17,482 nt of DNA from Oscillospiraceae bacterium (GCA_900768245.1 CAAGCE010000287.1:1-17482), one strand, 5' to 3'. Numbered from the stretch's first letter, positions 1-7,482 are shown. A program made the numbers and translations. The notes: generated by a model not told the origin, from the letters alone.

Positions 1-178
1 ATTCCCACAAGCCTTTGATAAAGGCAAAGCCTGTTTTCGCTGCCGCTCAAACTTTTCTTCGAAAAGCAAGCAGGCTTGACCGAAACTTTTATATGGGGTG
101 CGCTCTATACTTACGACCGCGGCGGAAACGTTTCTTACAGCTTACGGCAAACTTCAAACCGCCGCCCTAATAAAAATA
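1..178 (-). repeat. Dispersed repeat element, copy A (partial, runs off left edge)
   Basis: The end module (about 111-178: a CCGCGG-centred block, then TTACAG, then a GCCGCC block and an A-rich tail) is the reverse complement of modules at 7321-7376 and 17318-17380. Positions 114-140 are identical, inverted, to 7350-7376. Further out, 75-95 carries the conserved TTTCGGTCAAG box in reverse. In copies C and E this box leads straight into a compact CAAGCCTTT/AAAGGCTTG hairpin. Here the hairpin is interrupted by about 50 bases that contain their own small stems: 11-16 with 20-25, 27-33 with 71-77, and 52-57 with 61-66. No coding potential is seen. Function is unknown. Confidence 0.75.
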
Positions 179-222
179 AAAATCCAAATTACACTTTATT
201 TCAGCCGCTCTGCGCTTTTTTA

Positions 223-251
223 TTGACACCGCCGCAGATTTTGTGTATACT
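223..251 (+). promoter_or_regulatory. Sigma-A-type promoter for the DUF4321-type gene
   Basis: TTGACA at 223-228 and TATACT at 246-251 are separated by 17 bases, close to the vegetative consensus. The promoter lies 45 bases inside the end of repeat copy A and 32 bases upstream of the start codon at 284. The start is preceded by AAAGGAG at 269-275. Confidence 0.8.
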
Positions 252-283
252 TTAAATTATGATGTCGCAAAGGAGATAGGTCA

Positions 284-559
284 ATGAGCAGCGGAGTTAA
301 AAAAACCATCGCATTTCTGTTTTTCCTGCTTGCAGGTATTGTTCTCGGTACTATTCTGGGCAGGGTTTGTGAAAATGTAAGCTTTCTGTCGTGGCTCGCT
401 TACACGCTTTCAGTCGGTCTTGACACAGGTTCGCCTATGGTGCTTGACCTTATCGTTTTCAAGCTCGCTTTCGGGTTCACTCTTTCCGTTAATGCGGCGC
501 AGATACTCTGCGTTATCATCGCTCTTATCGTTTACGGCAAAACCTGCAAGGGACTGTAA
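284..559 (+). CDS. Small two-helix membrane protein, DUF4321-type
   Basis: A 91-residue protein with two hydrophobic stretches, about residues 8-26 and 63-84, joined by a mostly uncharged segment. Glycine-rich turns after the first helix (GIVLGTILGR) and the overall length fit the DUF4321 family of Clostridia, which is often found just upstream of mreB. The molecular role of that family is not known to me. The ATG at 284 is preceded by AAAGGAG with an 8-base spacer and has its own near-consensus promoter. A separate promoter precedes mreB, so the gene can be transcribed alone or read through. Family assignment is by recall of sequence character and neighbourhood; that it is a real membrane protein is more certain than its name. 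Confidence 0.75.
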   Translation: MSSGVKKTIAFLFFLLAGIVLGTILGRVCENVSFLSWLAYTLSVGLDTGSPMVLDLIVFKLAFGFTLSVNAAQILCVIIALIVYGKTCKGL

Positions 560-668
560 TATTCGCTGTTATACTTGGCTAAAATGCACTAAAAGTCTAT
601 GCACACTTTTCTTTGTTATGACACAAAAAACAAAAATTGATTTTTTTGAAAAAACTCGGAAAATAGTG

Positions 669-697
669 TTGTAGAGGACGTTTTCAAGTGATATAAT
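669..697 (+). promoter_or_regulatory. Promoter for mreB
   Basis: TTGTAG at 669-674 and a perfect TATAAT at 692-697 have a 17-base spacer. This leaves a leader of roughly 90 bases before the mreB ATG at 797, where AAAGGA at 780-785 can act as ribosome binding site. Confidence 0.7.
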
Positions 698-796
698 AAT
701 ATGTGGACTGCTGTGCAGTTGTATTTTGAATTTTACGCTGCCGCTTTTGCGGAGTTTGTTATAAAAAATATGTAATATGAAAGGATTTGTCTTAAA

Positions 797-1813
797 ATGT
801 TTACCAAGGATATAGGAATAGACCTCGGAACTGCCAACACTCTCGTTTATATGAGAGGAAAGGGCATTATTATAAGAGAACCATCCGTTGTTGCCGTTGA
901 TACAAGAACTGACCGTGCCAAATATGTAGGTCAGGAGGCTAAGGACGTTATCGGACGTACTCCCGGCTCTATCGTTGCTGTAAGACCTCTTAAAGACGGT
1001 GTTATCGCTGACTTTGAGATCACTACAACTATGCTTCAGGAGTTTATCAGAAAGGCTCTCAAAGGCTCTTTCTTTACAAAGGCAAGAGTTATCATCTGTA
1101 TCCCGTCAGGCGTTACAGCCGTTGAAAGACGTGCCGTTAAGGAAGCTGCCGAAAATGCAGGTGCAAAGAGAGTCAATATCATTGAAGAACCTATGGCTGC
1201 CGCTATCGGTGCAGGTCTTCCTGTTTCCGAGCCGCAGGGCTCTATGATAGTTGACATCGGCGGCGGCACTTCCGAAGTCGCTGTTATTTCCTTGGGCGGC
1301 ATTGTTACATCACGCTCCGTCCGTATCGCAGGCGATGCTTTTGATACCGCTATCATAAACTACATCAAGAAAAAATATAATCTTCTTATAGGTGAGCGTA
1401 CTGCCGAAAATGTTAAGATCGCTATCGGTTCGGCTTATCCTATCGAAAATGAAGCACAGATGGAGATCAAGGGACGTAACCTCCTTAACGGTCTTCCTGA
1501 AAATATTACCGTTACTTCCGATGAGATCCGTGAAGCTCTTGCAGAACCTCTTTCCCACGTTATCGAAGCTATCAAGGTAACACTTGAAAAAACTCCTCCT
1601 GAGCTTGCTGCCGATATTATTGATCAGGGTATCACTCTCGCAGGCGGCGGCGCACTTATCAGAGGTCTTGACAAGCTTATCAACAAGGAAACAGGTATGC
1701 CCGTTTATGTTGCGGAAACACCTCTTGACTGCGTTGCCGACGGCACAGGCAAGGTTCTTGAGGACATTGAAAAGCTCCACGAGGTCCTCAACGACGATTC
1801 AAAATATTACTGA
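797..1813 (+). CDS. mreB: Rod shape-determining protein MreB (actin-like)
   Basis: This actin-fold ATPase polymerises under the cytoplasmic membrane and directs side-wall peptidoglycan synthesis. It is 338 residues long, the usual family length. The phosphate-1 motif DLGTANTLVY lies near residues 9-18, phosphate-2 DIGGGTSEV starts at D153, and the adenosine motif LAGGGALIRGL starts at L281. The N-terminal MFTKDIGIDLG is the typical MreB/Mbl start, and AAAGGA lies 11 bases upstream of the ATG. Paralogues such as Mbl cannot be excluded from sequence alone, but position upstream of mreC-mreD-mrdA favours MreB. Unlike the usual compact mreBCD arrangement, mreC begins 459 bases later, and a terminator-like hairpin follows mreB, so it may be largely a separate transcription unit. 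Confidence 0.97.
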   Translation: MFTKDIGIDLGTANTLVYMRGKGIIIREPSVVAVDTRTDRAKYVGQEAKDVIGRTPGSIVAVRPLKDGVIADFEITTTMLQEFIRKALKGSFFTKARVIICIPSGVTAVERRAVKEAAENAGAKRVNIIEEPMAAAIGAGLPVSEPQGSMIVDIGGGTSEVAVISLGGIVTSRSVRIAGDAFDTAIINYIKKKYNLLIGERTAENVKIAIGSAYPIENEAQMEIKGRNLLNGLPENITVTSDEIREALAEPLSHVIEAIKVTLEKTPPELAADIIDQGITLAGGGALIRGLDKLINKETGMPVYVAETPLDCVADGTGKVLEDIEKLHEVLNDDSKYY

Positions 1814-2272
1814 TACAAAATAGTTTAAGGCAGTACAGGCATAGGATATATGCGGTATTGTCCTGTGAATGGGCTGTTACATCGTTTATATTCGGTGCAA
1901 CAGCCTATTTTAAAATCGGGATATGCCGCACACATATGCACGCTTTATGCACGGCATTCCGCACGTTCCAAACGACGTATTACAGCCATTTGCACGCCTG
2001 CACACCTTTTATATTATATACGTGTAATTGTTATTGTTATTATTTAACAGCATACAAAGCAGGTTGTAAAAAAACATATAAATATATATATCCCATTTTA
2101 GGCGTGCAGGCGTGCGAACCTTGTATTTACAGGCATTTGCGGTGTGCAAAGGTGCGTGCATAATGACGTGCATACTGACAATGACACTATATATTTGAAC
2201 GGTGGGACGAACCACGTCCCCTGCATTGAATATCACTGCCGAATTTAAAATTACGCAGACAGAGGTGATACG
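1814..2272 (+). other. Long mreB-mreC intergenic gap rich in TGCA
   Basis: The 459 bases hold no convincing gene. Besides the hairpin at 1872-1905 there is a perfect 12-base inverted repeat (1992-2003 with 2104-2115) and a GGGACG/CGTCCC hairpin at 2204-2220 close to the mreC start. TGCA occurs ten times between 1896 and 2225 (at 1896, 1937, 1948, 1991, 1999, 2105, 2145, 2157, 2169, 2222), against one or two expected by chance. A mid-section of alternating AT (about 2011-2095) separates two TGCA-rich flanks. It does not match the dispersed repeat family found elsewhere in the window. Confidence 0.6.
1872..1911 (+). terminator. Terminator-like hairpin after mreB
   Basis: GGCTGTT at 1872-1878 pairs with AACAGCC at 1899-1905. 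After one mismatch the stem continues with 1880-1884 against 1893-1897, leaving a short AT loop. It is followed by TATTTT. The run of T is short, so termination may be partial. Confidence 0.5.
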
Positions 2273-3118
2273 GTGAAAGACTTTTTCAGATCAACAAAAT
2301 TCAAGATACTGGTCGCTCTTATGGCTGTTGTCATAGGCGTAATGATATATACTCTCACAAAAGGCGGCTATTCCTCCGACAGTGCGTCTTTTTTCAGCAC
2401 GGTTTTTGAACCGTTCCAGAAGGCTTCTGCCGCAATTTCGGAAAAGGTAACGTCTTTTATCGATATGCACATCAATGCAAAAAAATATTACGACGAAAAC
2501 GAACAGCTGAAAGTGAAGCTTAATGAGCTTTATAACGATATTGTGGACTATGACCGTTTACAGCAGGAAAATTCCCAGCTCAAAGATCTGCTTGACTTAA
2601 AGGAAGAACACAAGGATCTTGTTTTTACCGCTCCGTGTACGATAATCGCAAGGACAGCCAACGACCCTTACAGCTCCTTTACCATTGACAAGGGCAGCGA
2701 TGACGGCATTGAGCCGTTTGACCCTGTCATAACCTCTGAGGGCATCGTGGGCATATGCTATGATGTGGCAAGGACAACTTCAAGGGTGCAGACCCTTTAT
2801 TCCACAAGAACAGCCGTAGGCGTCACAGCTGTAAGAGGAAAAGCCACAGGCATACTTGAGGGCGACTATGAGCTTGCCGCCGAGGGTGCTTGCCGAATGA
2901 GCTATATCAATAAGACTGCCGACATCAAGGTAGGCGACGTTATCGTTACAACGGGCAGCGAGACATTCCCCGAGGGTCAGCTTATCGGTACTGTTGAACA
3001 GGTCGGTATGGAGGACAGCGGCTTATCCAAATATGCGGTAATAAAGCCTGCTATCGACCCGAATTCCATAAGTACGGTTTTTGTTATAACAGAATTTAAT
3101 GGGCAGGGTGCCGGCTGA
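2273..3118 (+). CDS. mreC: Rod shape-determining protein MreC
   Basis: This bitopic scaffold of the elongasome links cytoplasmic MreB to the extracellular wall synthases, including MrdA. The 281 residues show a short cytoplasmic N-terminus, one membrane helix at about residues 11-28, a coiled coil at about 68-112 (heptad-like ENEQLKVKLNEL and QQENSQLKDLL), and then the beta-rich MreC domain with the DKGSDDGI and VTTGSETFPEGQLIG type motifs. The start is GTG at 2273, with AGAGGTG at 2261-2267 five bases upstream. Its stop overlaps the mreD start by one base (TGATG), which implies translational coupling. All expected parts are present. Confidence 0.95.
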   Translation: MKDFFRSTKFKILVALMAVVIGVMIYTLTKGGYSSDSASFFSTVFEPFQKASAAISEKVTSFIDMHINAKKYYDENEQLKVKLNELYNDIVDYDRLQQENSQLKDLLDLKEEHKDLVFTAPCTIIARTANDPYSSFTIDKGSDDGIEPFDPVITSEGIVGICYDVARTTSRVQTLYSTRTAVGVTAVRGKATGILEGDYELAAEGACRMSYINKTADIKVGDVIVTTGSETFPEGQLIGTVEQVGMEDSGLSKYAVIKPAIDPNSISTVFVITEFNGQGAG

Positions 3119-3684
3119 TGAATATTGATGTAAAGAAACGAAAGGAAAAGCGCAATAAGATACTGCGCTGGATAATATATTATCTTATTATGGCTGCCGA
3201 GTATGTCTTTATGACAACTGTGCAGGTGAATATACCTTTGCCGCTGCTGCTTATTTCGACGGCTGTATGCATATCCGTGTTTGAAGACCCCTTTGATTCG
3301 GCTCTTACGGGCTGTGTTGCTGGACTTATGCTTGATTCCGCAGAGGGTACTCTGGTGGGACTTAACGGCATAATATTGATGTGGTGCTGTCTTATGTCGT
3401 CGCTGCTTTTTTATTTTATTATGAGAAAGCATTTTTTAAATGTTATAGCCATTGCCTCGGCGGCGACACTTTTGCAGACCTTTTTCCGATATTTTTTCTA
3501 TTACTATATATGGGGCGACGAACGGGGCGGCAGCCTTTTCCTGCACGAATTTCTCCCTGTGATAATTACGACCATACTGTCGGCAGCTCTGATATACCCT
3601 CTTATAAGGCTGCTGTACAATAAGCTTGGAACTATCAGGGAAAGCTATATTGAAGAAAAATCCGATGATATTGTCAGAGAGTAA
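3118..3684 (+). CDS. mreD: Rod shape-determining protein MreD
   Basis: An integral membrane protein of 188 residues with several hydrophobic helices, roughly 18-36, 40-60, 65-80, 85-102, 108-125 and 140-158, after a strongly basic N-terminus (KKRKEKRNK). MreD proteins are poorly conserved, so the call rests on length, topology and position: it overlaps the mreC stop by one base and ends six bases before mrdA. The acidic-charged cytoplasmic tail (about 170-188) is ordinary. It is thought to bridge MreC and the MrdA synthase in the membrane. Confidence 0.9.
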   Translation: MNIDVKKRKEKRNKILRWIIYYLIMAAEYVFMTTVQVNIPLPLLLISTAVCISVFEDPFDSALTGCVAGLMLDSAEGTLVGLNGIILMWCCLMSSLLFYFIMRKHFLNVIAIASAATLLQTFFRYFFYYYIWGDERGGSLFLHEFLPVIITTILSAALIYPLIRLLYNKLGTIRESYIEEKSDDIVRE

Positions 3685-3690
3685 AATGTT

Positions 3691-5850
3691 ATGTTGAAAT
3701 TTTTAGAGAAGCTTCGTGCATTCTTTTTTATTATAGTAGTTCTTGCGGCAATGGCACTCTGCGCTGTTGACCTTATGAAGATACAGATAGTTGACGGTGA
3801 ATCCTATCTTAACAAAGCAAAAAGCACCTCAATTGCAAAACAGGATATTTCCGCTCCGAGAGGAGAAATAGTTGACGCATCGGGAGATGAGGTCGTAAGC
3901 AATAAGGTCGGCTATAATGTCATAATAGAAAAAGCATTCTTCCCAAGCGATAAACAGGAAATGAACCGTATCATTCTTTCCATAGCTAAGATCCTCAAAG
4001 AGGATAATGTTGAATGGATAGATACCCTGCCAATAACAATGTCAAAGCCCTATGCGTTCCTTGATGACCGTGACAGCGACATTGCAAAGCTGAGAAAGAA
4101 TATCTCCGTTCAGCCTTACGCTACTGCCGACGACTGTATACTCGCAATGATAGATCAGTATGAAATAAGTGCTGATTATACAAGCGAGGAACAGCGTATT
4201 ATTGCAGGCATAAGATATGAAATGTATATCCGCAGCTTTTCACTCTCCAACCGCTACACCCTTGCTGAGGATATTCCTATGGATACTGTCGTAAGGCTGA
4301 AAGAGTATTCCTATAACCTTGACGGTATGGATATTGTCGAAGAAGCAATAAGAGTTTATAAATCAGGTGACATTGCACCCCATATCATAGGTACGGTGGG
4401 TTCTATCAATGCCGATGAGTATGAACAGCTGAAAGTGGAGGGCTATGCCCTTAATGATGTCCTCGGAAAAAGCGGCATAGAAAAAGCAATGGAAAGCGAA
4501 CTGAGAGGCACAAGCGGAACAAGAGCCATCGAGCTTCTTAACGGCACTGTGGTTTCGGATACCGTCGCTGAGGAGGCTATCCCCGGAAATACCATAAAGC
4601 TTACCTTTGACCTTGATTATCAGGATAAGGTGCAGCAGATCCTCGAAAATCATATTTACTGGCTCCGTCACCAGACATCTTCAAATGCAAAGGGTATGAC
4701 AGGCAACGCAGGTGCAATTGTGGTGACAGATGTAAAAACAGGTGCGATACTTGCCGCCGCAACATCGCCCACATATGATATAAACGACTATCTTGAAAAT
4801 TATTCGGCAGTCGCAAACGGTGAAAATTCTCCGCTTATAAACAGAGCAACATCGGGACTTTACCGCCCCGGCTCTACATTTAAGACAGTAACTGCTACCG
4901 CAGGTCTTAATTACGGCATAATCGACCGCTCAACTACCGTAACCTGTAATAAGGTCTATACCTACTGGGACGATTATCAGCCAAAATGTACGGGCTACCA
5001 CGGCAGGATAAATGTTATAACCGCACTTGAAAAATCCTGTAATATCTTCTTTTACGATGTTGGCAGGATTATGGGCATAGATAAGCTTGCAAACTATGCT
5101 GAGTATTACGGCTTCGGTCAGAATACAGGTATTGAGATAGGCGACTATGCAGGCTATTTTGCAACTCCCGAAACATTTCAGAAACGCCGCCTTGAATGGC
5201 AGGCAGGTCTTGTTGTTCAGGCAGCTATCGGTCAGTCCGAAACCTATGTAACACCTCTCCAGATGGCAATGCAGGCTTCAACGATAGCAAACCACGGCAC
5301 AAGATACAAGCCTTATATCGTTGACAGCGTTCATACCTACAATATGGAGGAGCTTGTCTATAAGACACAGCCTGTTGTTGCGGCAGAGATACCCGATGAA
5401 ACGGGCTATACCTTTGATACGGTCATTCAGGGTATGGAGCAGGCAGCAAATTTTGCACCATATTCCTATCCTGCCTTAAAGGACTATTACACAGACTATC
5501 TTCTCACAGATCTTCCCGAGCAATGCGCAATAAAAACAGGTACGCCGCAGATGACTTCCTCCGAGGATACGGGTTCGGCATTCATAGGCTTTTACCCTTC
5601 CGAAGACCCTGTTATAGCCTTTTCGGGATTTATTGAACACGGCGAATATTCCAAGTTTATGATAAAGCAGATAATTGAAGCATATTATGACAAAAATTAC
5701 AAGGTAGTATCGCCCACAGATAAGATAACGGACGAAGAAAAAGCAAATATTCTGGCTGATACAGGCAATGTAAGTGACATTGCGACTGTTGAAAATGAAC
5801 CTGCTGTTACAGAAATTACGAATATGGAAACCTCTGTAACAGAACAATAA
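3691..5850 (+). CDS. mrdA: Penicillin-binding protein 2, elongation-specific transpeptidase
   Basis: A class B penicillin-binding protein that cross-links new peptidoglycan during side-wall growth with the MreBCD complex. The 719 residues contain an N-terminal membrane anchor (about 9-28), a dimerisation/pedestal domain including SAPRGEIVDASG (about 52-64), and the transpeptidase domain. The active-site motifs are intact: S395-T-F-K398, S449-C-N451 and K615-T-G617. The segment of about residues 105-210 between the two pedestal halves is long, a known feature of Firmicutes elongation PBPs. The last 40 residues are Thr/Glu-rich and low in complexity, probably a disordered extracellular tail. 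The start follows mreD after six bases with only a weak AGAGAG upstream, so translation is likely coupled. The partner glycosyltransferase RodA is not in the window. Confidence 0.95.
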   Translation: MLKFLEKLRAFFFIIVVLAAMALCAVDLMKIQIVDGESYLNKAKSTSIAKQDISAPRGEIVDASGDEVVSNKVGYNVIIEKAFFPSDKQEMNRIILSIAKILKEDNVEWIDTLPITMSKPYAFLDDRDSDIAKLRKNISVQPYATADDCILAMIDQYEISADYTSEEQRIIAGIRYEMYIRSFSLSNRYTLAEDIPMDTVVRLKEYSYNLDGMDIVEEAIRVYKSGDIAPHIIGTVGSINADEYEQLKVEGYALNDVLGKSGIEKAMESELRGTSGTRAIELLNGTVVSDTVAEEAIPGNTIKLTFDLDYQDKVQQILENHIYWLRHQTSSNAKGMTGNAGAIVVTDVKTGAILAAATSPTYDINDYLENYSAVANGENSPLINRATSGLYRPGSTFKTVTATAGLNYGIIDRSTTVTCNKVYTYWDDYQPKCTGYHGRINVITALEKSCNIFFYDVGRIMGIDKLANYAEYYGFGQNTGIEIGDYAGYFATPETFQKRRLEWQAGLVVQAAIGQSETYVTPLQMAMQASTIANHGTRYKPYIVDSVHTYNMEELVYKTQPVVAAEIPDETGYTFDTVIQGMEQAANFAPYSYPALKDYYTDYLLTDLPEQCAIKTGTPQMTSSEDTGSAFIGFYPSEDPVIAFSGFIEHGEYSKFMIKQIIEAYYDKNYKVVSPTDKITDEEKANILADTGNVSDIATVENEPAVTEITNMETSVTEQ

Positions 5851-5943
5851 TAATTTTTTATAAAAAACTGTACAAAGTATACAAAAATACTAAAAAGAAA
5901 AATGCTAACTACACAAAATTGTGCAGTTTATGCAAAAAACAAT

Positions 5944-5971
5944 TTGACAATCGCCAAAAATGTGGTACAAT
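5944..5971 (+). promoter_or_regulatory. Promoter for minD-mgsA
   Basis: TTGACA at 5944-5949 and TACAAT at 5966-5971 have a 16-base spacer. It lies in the 188-base gap after mrdA, so minD and mgsA need not depend on the mre transcripts. Confidence 0.7.
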
Positions 5972-5988
5972 ATAAAGTAGCTATTAAT

Positions 5989-6023
5989 CGCATAAGAAAT
6001 TGGATTTCTTATGCGTGATTTTT
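5989..6023 (+). promoter_or_regulatory. Perfect hairpin plus T-run in the minD leader
   Basis: 5989-6000 pairs perfectly with 6004-6015 around a 3-base loop and is followed by TTTTT at 6019-6023. It lies downstream of the predicted transcription start (about 5978) and just before AAAGGAG (6026-6032). It looks like an intrinsic terminator or attenuator placed inside the leader, or the terminator of the mre transcript overlapping the minD leader. Confidence 0.65.
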
Positions 6024-6038
6024 CGAAAGGAGTTTCAT

Positions 6039-6785
6039 ATGTCTAAAATCATTGCTATAACTTCCGGTAAAGGCGGTACAGGTAAATCTTCTATCTGTGC
6101 TGAGTTGGGATTTGCTCTTGCAAAACAGGGACACAGAACTCTTATTATAGAGCTGGACTTCGGCTTGAGATGCCTTGATATTATGCTTGGCGTAAAAGAT
6201 GATATTAAATATGACCTTGGTTCGGTATTAAAGGGCGAATGCGATATTTATAAAGCAACCACTCAGGTAAAGCTTGCAAGCAACCTCAGCATCGTCTGTG
6301 CGCCTGAAGATCCTTTTGCAAAGGTCGATGCCGAAACTATCAAAAATATCTGCACAGAGATGAGAAAATATTATGAATACATAATCGTTGATACATCTGC
6401 AGGTACAAATGAGAGCGTATTTGATGTTGTGGAACAGTCCGACCTTATCCTTATCAATACAACACCTGACCCGATCTGCGTCCGTGATGCAAGACTTATG
6501 TCAGATGAGTTCTATAAGAGAGGCAATAAGAAGCAGCGACTTATCATTAACAAGGTCGACCCTGAAATTTTCAAAGCTGACCTTATAACAGACCTTGATT
6601 CTATCATTGACACAGTAGGCGTACAGCTTATCGGTGTTATCCCTAACGATGATGCCATCGTAATTTCAACAGGCAAGGGTATTCCTCTGCCGTCCAACTC
6701 AAATGCATTCAAGGCATTTGACGCTATTTCAAGACGTATTAAGGGCGAAGATGTTCCCCTTAGCTTTAAAATGCTCCTTCAGTAA
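6039..6785 (+). CDS. minD: MinD-like septum-site ATPase, divergent, without adjacent MinC or MinE
   Basis: A ParA/MinD-type ATPase of 248 residues with the deviant Walker A box KGGTGKSS at residues 11-18 (both K11 and K16 present), the MinD-type GLRCLDIMLG segment near 41-50, and a Walker B/switch II region reading VDTSAGTNES. MinD normally cycles on the membrane and carries the division inhibitor MinC. Here switch II departs from the usual DxPAGIE pattern, and the C-terminus (DVPLSFKMLLQ) has no clear amphipathic helix of the KGFFxRLF kind. No minC or minE lies between mrdA and minD or between minD and mgsA. The start is taken as ATG 6039, because AAAGGAG lies at 6026-6032; an upstream TTG at 6000 falls inside a hairpin. 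The mrdA-min-mgsA neighbourhood supports MinD over a generic ParA. Confidence 0.8.
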   Translation: MSKIIAITSGKGGTGKSSICAELGFALAKQGHRTLIIELDFGLRCLDIMLGVKDDIKYDLGSVLKGECDIYKATTQVKLASNLSIVCAPEDPFAKVDAETIKNICTEMRKYYEYIIVDTSAGTNESVFDVVEQSDLILINTTPDPICVRDARLMSDEFYKRGNKKQRLIINKVDPEIFKADLITDLDSIIDTVGVQLIGVIPNDDAIVISTGKGIPLPSNSNAFKAFDAISRRIKGEDVPLSFKMLLQ

Positions 6786-6810
6786 AGCTGAGCGGCATAA
6801 CCAAGGATAG

Positions 6811-6832
6811 CTGTGCCGAAAGCAAGGCACAG
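6811..6832 (+). other. Intercistronic hairpin between minD and mgsA
   Basis: CTGTGCC at 6811-6817 pairs perfectly with GGCACAG at 6826-6832 around an 8-base purine-rich loop. There is no T-run, so it is more likely a stabilising or processing hairpin than a terminator. Confidence 0.45.
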
Positions 6833-6858
6833 ATGAAAAATGAAAGGGATGACAACCA

Positions 6859-7263
6859 ATGAATATTGCTCTTATTGCACATGACTCCAAAAAAGAACTT
6901 CTGGTTCAGTTCTGTATTGCATACTGCGGTATTTTATCGAAGCACCACCTTTGTGCAACAGGTACAACAGGCAAAATGGTTGCTCAGGCAACAGGACTTA
7001 ATATACAGCGTTATCTGAGCGGTGCACAGGGCGGCGACCAGCAGATAAGTGCAAGGATCTCCTGCAATGAAATAGATCTTCTTCTCTTTTTCAGAGATCC
7101 GCTTTCACCGAAGCCCCATGAACCGAACGAAATGAATCTTCTCAGACTCTGCGATGTTCATAACATCCCTGTGGCAACAAATATTGCAACAGCGGAAGCG
7201 CTTATCCATGCACTTGAAAGAGGCGACCTTGACTGGCGTCAGATCGTTAATCCTAACGCATAA
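6859..7263 (+). CDS. mgsA: Methylglyoxal synthase
   Basis: Converts dihydroxyacetone phosphate to methylglyoxal and phosphate, a bypass of lower glycolysis used when phosphate is short or sugar phosphates build up. The 134 residues match the family along their whole length: IALIAHD with H8, the phosphate-binding GTTG at 35-38, GGDQQI with the catalytic-base aspartate D60, FFRDPL near 77-82, and the PHEP motif with H87. Against my recollection of the E. coli and B. subtilis enzymes (PHDPD and PHEPD), the final aspartate is N90 here, an unusual change at a position implicated in catalysis. AAGGG precedes the ATG, and the gene lies 73 bases after minD, presumably in the same transcript. This location next to min genes is common in Clostridia. 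Confidence 0.93.
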   Translation: MNIALIAHDSKKELLVQFCIAYCGILSKHHLCATGTTGKMVAQATGLNIQRYLSGAQGGDQQISARISCNEIDLLLFFRDPLSPKPHEPNEMNLLRLCDVHNIPVATNIATAEALIHALERGDLDWRQIVNPNA

Positions 7264-7271
7264 AAATCATC

Positions 7272-7310
7272 GGACTGCTGCATTTTTGCGGCAGTCCTTT
7301 TTGTTTTTTT
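7272..7310 (+). terminator. Rho-independent terminator of the minD-mgsA unit
   Basis: GGACTGCTGC at 7272-7281 pairs with GCGGCAGTCC at 7288-7297 (one G-T pair), followed by T-rich sequence to about 7318. It lies nine bases after the mgsA stop codon. Confidence 0.9.
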
Positions 7311-7320
7311 TATTTTTTTG

Positions 7321-7482
7321 GGGGGCGGCGGTTTGGGTTTTGCTGTGGACTGTAAGAAACGTTTCCGCCGCGGTCGGTTCTTTTGCTGTGTTCCCGGCTG
7401 CTTTCCTTGAGTTCGCTTGGTACTTACGACTGCGGCGGAACACCATTTTACGGCTCACGGCAAACCTTAAACCGCCGCCAAA
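7321..7482. repeat. Dispersed repeat element, copy B (short palindromic form)
   Basis: A left module (7321-7376) and a right module (about 7424-7482) are opposed copies of the same end sequence, with about 45 bases between them. The left module shares 27 identical bases with copy A (114-140, inverted). The right module, including the flanking GTTCGCTTGGTACTTACGAC (about 7411-7430), matches the right end of copy C at about 12574-12593. It looks like copy C with the interior removed. It lies between the mgsA terminator and the T-box promoter. No coding potential is seen. Confidence 0.8.

Noticed and set aside
1310..1780. 156-codon minus-strand open frame opposite mreB
   Set aside because: It lies wholly within mreB, whose motifs confirm the plus-strand frame. 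There is no promoter or binding site for the minus strand.
1858..2163. 101-codon Cys/Tyr/His-rich open frame in the mreB-mreC gap
   Set aside because: Its start lies beside the terminator-like hairpin, no ribosome binding site is seen, and the odd composition comes from TGCA and TAT repeats. It was not supported as a gene.
6000..6038. Upstream TTG start for minD
   Set aside because: It sits inside a perfect hairpin, has no ribosome binding site, and adds 13 residues before the conserved MinD N-terminus. ATG 6039 has a well-spaced AAAGGAG.
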